A model generated the notes under the pieces. It did no database searches. It saw nothing but the letters and a program-made list of their open reading frames with translations, and had not been told where the DNA came from. From an uncultured Bacteroidota bacterium (GTDB lineage Bacteria; Bacteroidota; Bacteroidia; Chitinophagales; S012-47): a stretch of DNA of 5,611 bases. The DNA lies in NCBI GenBank assembly GCA_913062655.1, contig CAJXXO010000183.1, forward strand, positions 1 through 5,611, read 5' to 3'. The position numbers and the translations under genes are program-made. Shown piece after piece: positions 1-4,781 of this stretch (position 1 is its first letter; every line of letters begins with the position of its first letter).

Positions 1-396
1 GTGTAGCTGTTTGTAGTCACCTTTCCTGAAGCCGTACAACTCTAAGGCCACATTGCAGATCACCTCGTTGGTGTTCATGTTCACCGAGGTGCCGGCACCG
101 CCCTGGAAGACATCGGTAGGGAAGTGGGCCGCAAAGGTATCCAGGTTGTCCAGGATATGGTCACACGCCTTGACGATCATCTCAGCCTTGTCGCTGGCGA
201 TCGCCTGTATCTCCCCGTTGGCCAGGGCACAGGCCTTCTTGGTGATGATCAGTCCACGAATGAAGGTGGGGAGTTCGCTTATTGTACGCTTCGAGATCTG
301 GAAGTTGTGTAGCGCCCTTTGGGTATGAATGCCATAGTAAGCATCTGCGTCAATTTCCATGGTGCCAAGCAGGTCGGTTTCGGTTCTATAGGCCAT
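1..396 (-). CDS. aspA: Aspartate ammonia-lyase, N-terminal 132 residues (runs off the left edge)
   Basis: This gene encodes the cytosolic enzyme that reversibly deaminates L-aspartate to fumarate and ammonia (fumarase/aspartase superfamily). Translated from the ATG at 396, the N-terminus follows the AspA pattern: an LLGTMEIDADAYYGIHTQRA stretch at residues 9-28 and the diagnostic GGAGTSVNMNTNE motif at residues 99-111. Class II fumarases have a GSGTQ-type motif at that place, so AspA is preferred over FumC. Only about 28% of the usual ~470 residues is present; the two later conserved regions, including the signature loop, lie outside the window. The frame is open to base 1. No Shine-Dalgarno sequence precedes the ATG; the leader is A/T-rich, as is common in Bacteroidota. 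The gene follows the transcarboxylase-like operon on the same strand but is separated by a terminator, so its own promoter should lie in 397-470, where I could not pick out a clear -33/-7 pair. Confidence 0.95.
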   Translation of the reverse strand, partial: MAYRTETDLLGTMEIDADAYYGIHTQRALHNFQISKRTISELPTFIRGLIITKKACALANGEIQAIASDKAEMIVKACDHILDNLDTFAAHFPTDVFQGGAGTSVNMNTNEVICNVALELYGFRKGDYKQLH

Positions 397-431
397 TACA
401 GTTAACGTTTAAAGATTGATCAGCATTATGT

Positions 432-461
432 TTCAGGTCTTACGCCACATTTTTACCTGAA
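432..461. promoter_or_regulatory. Inverted repeat upstream of aspA, possible operator
   Basis: TTCAGGT at 432-438 and ACCTGAA at 455-461 are perfect 7-bp inverted arms separated by 16 bases. They lie between the operon terminator and the aspA start, with the nearer arm 35 bases upstream of the ATG. The position suits a regulator-binding site or a structured leader, but no regulator is encoded here and no known consensus is recognised. An arrangement like this could arise by chance in such a stretch with roughly one-in-ten odds. Confidence 0.3.
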
Positions 462-470
462 TATCGGTAT

Positions 471-504
471 AAAAAAAGGCACAACCAGTGGCTGCGCCTT
501 TTTT
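471..504 (-). terminator. Rho-independent terminator of the carboxyltransferase operon
   Basis: Read on the minus strand, six A residues lead into a 9-bp stem, GGCGCAGCC paired with GGTTGTGCC around a 3-base ACT loop, followed by seven T residues. The A-tract can pair with the T-tract and lengthen the stem. Two of the nine pairs are G-U in the minus-strand RNA; the plus-strand RNA would have A-C mismatches at both. The hairpin therefore works best for transcripts from the 638-residue gene, whose stop lies 33 bases upstream. It separates that operon from aspA. Confidence 0.85.
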
Positions 505-518
505 AGTTACTTATGGGT

Positions 519-533
519 GCATGTGGTACATGC
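519..533. repeat. Short perfect hairpin just after the operon's last stop codon
   Basis: GCATGT (519-524) and ACATGC (528-533) form perfect 6-bp arms around a 3-base loop. The hairpin begins only four bases after the stop of the biotin carboxyltransferase gene and precedes the terminator. There is no U-tract after it, so it is not a terminator by itself. It may protect the mRNA 3' end or be incidental. Confidence 0.4.
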
Positions 534-537
534 GTCC

Positions 538-2454
538 TTATTCTTCCGGCTCGATCAACATGATCAAGTCGCCTTTATTGACGGAGTCACCGGAGGCAAA
601 GTGTACCTCCTTGACGGTACCATTCACACCAGCCTTCACGCTGTTCATCATCTTCATTGCCTCAAAGACGACTACCACCTCATCGGCTGTGACCTTGTCG
701 CCTACCTCTTTCTTGACTTCCACAATCATGCCCGGTATGGTGGCAATCAGTTTTCCGGTACCACCTTCTTCTTCCTCCACTTCTTTGGCTACCGCCCTGT
801 GCGAGCGTCTGGCACGATTGGCCAGTTCGTTGCTGTAGGGATCATTGATCTCTACCGTGAAACTTTCGCCATCGACTGTCACCTCCAGTTGGCGTCTTGC
901 CTTGGTGCCATTGGCTGACAATTCACCCGACAGGGCTTTTCGGATCAAGGTCTCCTCTTTTTCAACCTGGCTGAGGGTGCGTGGTCTGAGCTCCAGTGGA
1001 ATCTTTTCGTGGCCGTACTTCCAACGCAGGAAGCGCTTACCGGTAACCGGGTAGAGGGCTACGATCAGTTCGTCATCAATATTGCGGGCCAGCCCGCTGG
1101 CCTTTCCCTTCGCCTTTTCCAGTTCAGGCTCCAGCACACTGCCGGGCCGGTCTTCTATTGGGGTACTGCCGCGCGGATAATCCTTTAGCGCTTTTTGCTG
1201 TACCTCCGGGTCGATCGGTTCCGTGGTTTTACCATACATACCATAGCACAAGTCTTTTACCTGCTCAGTGATGTTGGCATATTCGCCATCCTCGCTGTCA
1301 AACAGCACGTTGTTGACCGTCTGGACACCTACGATCTGGCTGGTAGGGGTCACCAATGGTACGTTACCAAGGTCTTTACGCACTTGCGGCAGCAGGCGGA
1401 ACCCCTCCTCCAGCTTGTCGAGGGAATCCATCGCCTTCAACTGGTTCACCAGGTTGGACAGCATGCCACCTGGCGTCTGGTGAAGGATTACATTGATATC
1501 GTGAATGGCATATTTTGGATTGTTATCCAGGTGCTTGTATTTAGGGATATGCACCTCCATCTCGTCAGCAATGGCAGTAATCTGCTTGATGTTCAACCCC
1601 GTATCGCGGTTGGTGCCCAGTAAGGAAATAACGAGGGGTTCCACCGCTGGGTGAGAAGACCGGTAGGCGTACGGGCCAATACAAGTGTCGATGATGTCCA
1701 CACCCGCTTCGATGGCCTTAAAGAGGGTCAGATCGCCCATACCGGAGGTGAAGTGGGTGTGCAGGTTGATTGGCACATCGGTGATCTTTTTGATCTCGCG
1801 GATCAGGTTGTACCCATCGTACGGGGCCAGTAGGCCGGCCATGTCTTTCAGGCAGATGGAGTCTACCCCCATGTCGACCAATTCCTGCACCTTTTTCAGG
1901 TAATAGTCCATGTTGTAGACATCACCACCCAGGCGTTGCTCTGTTAGGGTGTAACAGACGGCTCCCTGGAAATGCTTGTTGTTGTCTTTGATGACCCGGG
2001 CCGCTACCTCAAAGTTTCTGAAGTCGTTCAGCGCGTCAAAGACCCGGAAAATGTCCATACCATTGTCAATGGAGCGTTGCACAAAGGCTTCCACTACATC
2101 ATCGGCATAGTTGCGGTAGCCTACCACATTTTGGCCGCGAAGCAGCATGGAAAAGGGGGTCTTGGGCATGTACTTCTTCAATGTTCTGAGGCGCTCCCAC
2201 GGATCCTCGGCCAGGAAGCGGTGCATGGCATCAAAGGTGGCGCCACCCCACACTTCCAGGGCGTTGTAGCCTACCTCGTCTATCATTTCGGCTACCGGGA
2301 TCATATCCTCGGTTCGGCCGCGGGTAGCAAACAGACATTGGTGGCCATCGCGCAGGCTCACATCGTTGATCTTGATCGGATTGGAGGCAGCCGGTCGATT
2401 TCGGTCGTAATTCATCTCCGTCATCTCCAGCACTCCATGCTTATCGTATTGCAT
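538..2454 (-). CDS. Biotin-containing pyruvate/oxaloacetate carboxyltransferase (transcarboxylase 5S + 1.3S fusion; OadA/PycB-like)
   Basis: This 638-residue cytosolic protein is predicted to move a carboxyl group between biotin and pyruvate/oxaloacetate. Residues about 27-300 form the HMGL-like TIM-barrel carboxyltransferase domain. The expected metal ligands are visible: Asp36 in RDGHQ, the carbamylated lysine Lys203 in CLKDMAG, and His232/His234 in NLHTH. LRGQNVVGYRNYADD (105-119) and FRVFDALND (136-144) match the 5S/pyruvate carboxylase family. Residues about 315-490 are the conserved PYC/OADA domain, with TPGGMLSN (327-334) and VTPTSQIVG (368-376). The C-terminus has a 1.3S-like beta region (EVTVDGESFTVEI, 524-536), an acidic linker and a biotinyl domain with EAMKM; Lys601 is the biotin site, 37 residues from the end. 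Its length is close to 5S plus 1.3S combined. It is the last gene of the operon, 37 bases after the 58-residue gene. The ATG at 2454 is chosen; Met11 and Met14 are possible alternatives, since conserved sequence starts near residue 27. The protein could instead be OadA or pyruvate carboxylase subunit B; the 12S-type partner favours transcarboxylase. Confidence 0.9.
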   Translation of the reverse strand: MQYDKHGVLEMTEMNYDRNRPAASNPIKINDVSLRDGHQCLFATRGRTEDMIPVAEMIDEVGYNALEVWGGATFDAMHRFLAEDPWERLRTLKKYMPKTPFSMLLRGQNVVGYRNYADDVVEAFVQRSIDNGMDIFRVFDALNDFRNFEVAARVIKDNNKHFQGAVCYTLTEQRLGGDVYNMDYYLKKVQELVDMGVDSICLKDMAGLLAPYDGYNLIREIKKITDVPINLHTHFTSGMGDLTLFKAIEAGVDIIDTCIGPYAYRSSHPAVEPLVISLLGTNRDTGLNIKQITAIADEMEVHIPKYKHLDNNPKYAIHDINVILHQTPGGMLSNLVNQLKAMDSLDKLEEGFRLLPQVRKDLGNVPLVTPTSQIVGVQTVNNVLFDSEDGEYANITEQVKDLCYGMYGKTTEPIDPEVQQKALKDYPRGSTPIEDRPGSVLEPELEKAKGKASGLARNIDDELIVALYPVTGKRFLRWKYGHEKIPLELRPRTLSQVEKEETLIRKALSGELSANGTKARRQLEVTVDGESFTVEINDPYSNELANRARRSHRAVAKEVEEEEGGTGKLIATIPGMIVEVKKEVGDKVTADEVVVVFEAMKMMNSVKAGVNGTVKEVHFASGDSVNKGDLIMLIEPEE

Positions 2455-2491
2455 ATCGGTTGTTGGTTTTTTAAGTAATAAAATCTATGGT

Positions 2492-2668
2492 TTAAACGGG
2501 CATGGTGCGCCCTTTGCGCTGGACATTCAGGCTGTCCAGCATGAGACGTTTTCTGGCGTGCTCACTCCACGCCCGGTTGATCCTCCGGTTGGTTGAACCT
2601 TCGGCTTCTTTTTCCAGGTAAATGGCAATGGCTACCATGATCGCCTTCTTTTTTCTGTCTATTTCCAT
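2492..2668 (-). CDS. 58-residue small protein, probable epsilon/delta-like assembly subunit of the carboxyltransferase complex
   Basis: An ATG at 2668 opens a 58-codon frame ending in TAA at 2492-2494. It starts 12 bases after the stop of the 518-residue carboxyltransferase gene and ends 37 bases before the start of the biotin-bearing gene, so it is the middle gene of a tight operon. The product is basic and starts MEIDRKKKAIMVAIAIYLEK, a probable amphipathic helix, followed by NRRINRAWSEHARKRLM (27-43) with Trp34 and surrounding arginines. From memory, this layout (a short Ala/Ile helix ending in Tyr-Leu, then Arg/Ile, Trp, Arg and a final basic tail) resembles the C-terminal part of MmdD/OadG-type subunits and the small MmdE epsilon subunit of sodium-pumping decarboxylases, which hold those complexes together. 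No transmembrane segment or signal peptide is seen. The gene is well supported by position and codon use; the homology is a pattern judgement without alignment. Confidence 0.8.
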   Translation of the reverse strand: MEIDRKKKAIMVAIAIYLEKEAEGSTNRRINRAWSEHARKRLMLDSLNVQRKGRTMPV

Positions 2669-2680
2669 AGTTGGTATTGT

Positions 2681-4237
2681 TTATAAAGGAATATTGCCGT
2701 GCTTCTTCGGTGGTAGTACCTCACTCTTGTTTTCGAAGGCCCTGAGGGCATCTACCAGCCTGCTACGTGTCTCACTCGGCAAGATTACATCATCGATGTA
2801 ACCCCGCTCAGCAGCGAGATAGGGTACATTGAAGGTCTTTTCGTACGCTTCAATTTTCTCTTGCGTTTTGGCGGCCTTGTCTTCCGCAGCGGCAATCTCC
2901 TTACGATAGCTGGAGATCACCTCCACGGCACCTTTGGCGCCCATTACCGCAATCTCAGCAGTTGGCCAGGCATATACCTGGTCGGCACCAAGCGGCTTGG
3001 CACACATCGCCAGGTAGGCTCCGCCATAGTTTTTGCGGGTGATTACCGTAAACTTAGGTACGGTAGCCTCTGCGTAAGACCACAGCAGTTTGGCTCCGTG
3101 CCGGATAATGCCCCCCAGCTCTTGTTCTACCCCCGGCAGGTAGCCGGGTACATCCACAAAGGTGATCAACGGAATGTTGAAGGCATCGCAAGTACGAATA
3201 AAACGACTGATCTTATCCGATGCGTTGATGTCCAAACACCCGGCTTGCACCATTGGCTGGTTGCCGATGACGCCTACTGCACGGTTGTCCAACCGGCCAA
3301 AACCGATTACAGCGTTGGTGGCATAGTGCTCGTGTACCTCTACAAAATAATTGCTATCCAGCACAGTTGTTATCACATCCCGCATGTCATACGGCATATT
3401 TGACTCATCCGGTATAAGCGTATCCAGCTCTTCACAGGAGCGGTCTGGCAGGTCACCCATCTCCAGGCGGGGGGCACTTTCCAGGTTGTTGCTTGGCAGG
3501 AAGTCAAGCAGTTCGCGGATTGTTTCTATGGCGTCTTCATCACTCTCACAGGCAAAATGGGCATTACCACTGGTCGCATTGTGTACCATGGCGCCCCCCA
3601 ATTCTTCAAAGGTGGTCTCTTCACCGGTTACCGTTTTGATCACGTACGGACTGGTGATAAACATGTGCGCTTTTTTCTTCACCATAAGCACAAAGTCGGT
3701 CATAGCAGGGGAGTAGACGGCACCACCGGCACAGGGTCCCAATACAGCCGATATCTGCGGTACTACACCAGAGGCGCGGGAATTGCGCATAAACACTTCG
3801 CCATAGCCCTTCAGGGCATCTACACCCTCTTCCACCCGGGCACCACCGGAGTCGTTGAGGCCGACAATTGGTGCTCCGGCATCTACAGCCATATCCATGA
3901 TCTTGCAGATTTTCTGGGCATGCATTTCGCCTAACGAGCCACCCCGGGAGGTGAAGTCCTGCGAAAAGGCAAACACTACACGACCATGGATGGTACCATG
4001 CCCGGTAATGACACCATCTGATGTAACTTCTACCTTATCCATGCCCAGCGAGGTGGCGCGGTGTTTGACGAACTTGTCAATCTCGCGAAAGCTGCCTTCG
4101 TCAAATAGCAATTGTATCCGTTCCCGGGCGGTAAGCTTGCCTTTCTCATGTTGTTTGGCTACCCGCTCGGCACCACCCATCTCATCAATCTGGGCGCGTT
4201 TTTGTTTCAGTTGTTCAATCTTATCAGCTACGTTCAT
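2681..4237 (-). CDS. Acyl-CoA carboxyltransferase, methylmalonyl-CoA/propionyl-CoA type (transcarboxylase 12S / MmdA / PccB family)
   Basis: This 518-residue protein is a full-length crotonase-fold carboxyltransferase that exchanges CO2 between biotin and an acyl-CoA, most likely propionyl-CoA/methylmalonyl-CoA. Family members usually form hexamers in the cytosol. The N-domain shows GKLTARERI (33-41), NDSGGARVEEGVDAL (128-142) and the oxyanion-hole loop GPCAGGAVYSPA (167-178). The C-domain shows INASDKISRFIRTCD (337-351), DVPGYLPG (362-369), the second oxyanion loop YGGAYLAMC (404-412) and YAWPTAEIAVMGAKGA (422-437). The usual KKHGNIPL tail is present. At the family's substrate-selectivity position (after YGGAY) it has Leu409, as I recall for 12S/MmdA proteins, whereas propionyl-CoA carboxylases have Asp. 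It is the first gene of the operon; a 9-1-9 palindrome sits 19 bases before its ATG and no Shine-Dalgarno sequence is visible. No biotin carboxylase gene is adjacent, which argues against, but does not exclude, a role as PccB. Confidence 0.93.
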   Translation of the reverse strand: MNVADKIEQLKQKRAQIDEMGGAERVAKQHEKGKLTARERIQLLFDEGSFREIDKFVKHRATSLGMDKVEVTSDGVITGHGTIHGRVVFAFSQDFTSRGGSLGEMHAQKICKIMDMAVDAGAPIVGLNDSGGARVEEGVDALKGYGEVFMRNSRASGVVPQISAVLGPCAGGAVYSPAMTDFVLMVKKKAHMFITSPYVIKTVTGEETTFEELGGAMVHNATSGNAHFACESDEDAIETIRELLDFLPSNNLESAPRLEMGDLPDRSCEELDTLIPDESNMPYDMRDVITTVLDSNYFVEVHEHYATNAVIGFGRLDNRAVGVIGNQPMVQAGCLDINASDKISRFIRTCDAFNIPLITFVDVPGYLPGVEQELGGIIRHGAKLLWSYAEATVPKFTVITRKNYGGAYLAMCAKPLGADQVYAWPTAEIAVMGAKGAVEVISSYRKEIAAAEDKAAKTQEKIEAYEKTFNVPYLAAERGYIDDVILPSETRSRLVDALRAFENKSEVLPPKKHGNIPL

Positions 4238-4256
4238 GTCTTGTTGTTGGGTTTAA

Positions 4257-4275
4257 CTAAGCCGGACCGGCTTAG
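4257..4275. promoter_or_regulatory. Perfect 19-bp palindrome before the operon: candidate operator or leader hairpin
   Basis: CTAAGCCGG (4257-4265) and CCGGCTTAG (4267-4275) are perfect 9-bp inverted arms around one base. The element ends 19 bases upstream of the ATG of the acyl-CoA carboxyltransferase gene. This is the tightest perfect dyad I noticed in the window. The near-zero spacer is typical of a dimeric repressor's DNA site (TetR- or GntR-like sites are often of this size), while in RNA it could fold as an 8-bp stem with a 3-base loop. The bases following it on the minus strand are not a T-run, so a simple terminator is unlikely. No regulator gene is present to match it to. Confidence 0.55.
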
Positions 4276-4324
4276 CATTGGTTATCGTATAAGGTTGCTG
4301 TCGGAATAGGAGGATTTCAAAGGG

Positions 4325-4375
4325 CGCCAAGCCGTTTTATGCCTTTGGAGATATCTTCCGTTTTACCACTTGGCG
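4325..4375. repeat. Nested repeats in the operon upstream region
   Basis: An inverted pair, CGCCAAG (4325-4331) and CTTGGCG (4369-4375), encloses two direct copies of CCGTTTTA (4332-4339 and 4358-4365) spaced 26 bases start to start. The arrangement lies about 90-140 bases upstream of the operon's first start codon, where a promoter or activator site would be expected. It could be regulatory, but repeats this short can be accidental. Confidence 0.3.
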
Positions 4376-4505
4376 TGCTGTGTGCGGAGTGGGGAAGTCC
4401 TGGTGGGGGCAGGAGCAATCTAGGGGTTGTTGTGCATGAAATCATACGTAAAAGAATTCAGTGTATCAATGCCGCAAAAGTCTATGCTAGAAATTATCCA
4501 GACGC

Positions 4506-4517
4506 TGATTTTTGTCA
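4506..4517. promoter_or_regulatory. TGA-N6-TCA dyad, possible Crp/Fnr-family site
   Basis: The sequence TGATTTTTGTCA has the TGA-N6-TCA core shared by Crp/Fnr-family sites, with weak symmetry outside it. It lies about 270 bases upstream of the operon's first start. Regulation of a fermentation-type carboxyltransferase operon by such a protein is plausible, but the core is short and the distance is long. Confidence 0.2.
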
Positions 4518-4781
4518 CTACCCTTCGGAATAATGCCAACAGGCTCAGCGGTTGTTCCTAAACTAAGGGTGAAAGCAGAAAAGGCCAAATGAGTGAGGGA
4601 TTTATCGGTAGAGTGCGGGTGGATATAGGCGCATCCTGGTAGGTGAACGCTACATTCAGGCTATATGCCATGTACAGAAGGGTATTGCGCTTAGCATCTT
4701 GCTGCAAGTTCGATCCAATGCCCCTTGTCAGTAGAGACAGACTGCTCAATCGCGATCATTCGTTATCCTTATTCCTAACGA

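Larger units (their letters stand above)
4238..4781. other. Gene-poor interval between the GH92 gene and the carboxyltransferase operon
   Basis: I find no supportable gene in these 544 bases. Frames on both strands are short, begin at poor starts (for example TTG at 4749 on minus) and show no recognisable family. The segment should contain the operon promoter, but no clean Bacteroidota TAnnTTTG -7 box was found near the start. It holds the palindrome at 4257-4275, a nested repeat cluster at 4325-4375 and a TGA-N6-TCA dyad at 4506-4517. After the GH92 stop there is a weak dyad (CGTTA at 4761-4765, TAACG at 4776-4780) without a T-tract, so no convincing terminator for that gene is seen. Part of the interval may be decayed coding sequence, but nothing identifies it. 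Confidence 0.6.

Noticed and set aside
1195..1623. Plus-strand frame of 142 codons inside the biotin carboxyltransferase gene; similar long ones at 1972-2478, 2861-3403 and 3855-4256
   Set aside because: They lie antisense to strongly conserved enzymes, and their protein sequences show no family features. They are explained by codon bias of the real genes.
538..2454. Sodium-pumping oxaloacetate decarboxylase alpha subunit as the primary name
   Set aside because: No gene for the membrane beta subunit or a membrane-anchored gamma subunit is in this operon, and the terminator closes it right after this gene. It is kept only as an alternative, since the beta subunit could be elsewhere.
4339..4533. 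Plus-strand 64-codon frame
   Set aside because: No family resemblance, no ribosome-binding context, and opposite in strand to every real gene. It overlaps the likely promoter region of the operon.
4558..4749. Minus-strand 63-codon frame between the GH92 gene and the operon
   Set aside because: It needs a TTG start, lacks any recognisable motif, and its composition looks like translated non-coding DNA. No leader or operon context supports it.
4761..4780. CGTTA/TAACG dyad after the GH92 stop as a terminator
   Set aside because: The arms are only 5 bp and A/T-rich around a 10-base loop, with no T-tract following on the minus strand.
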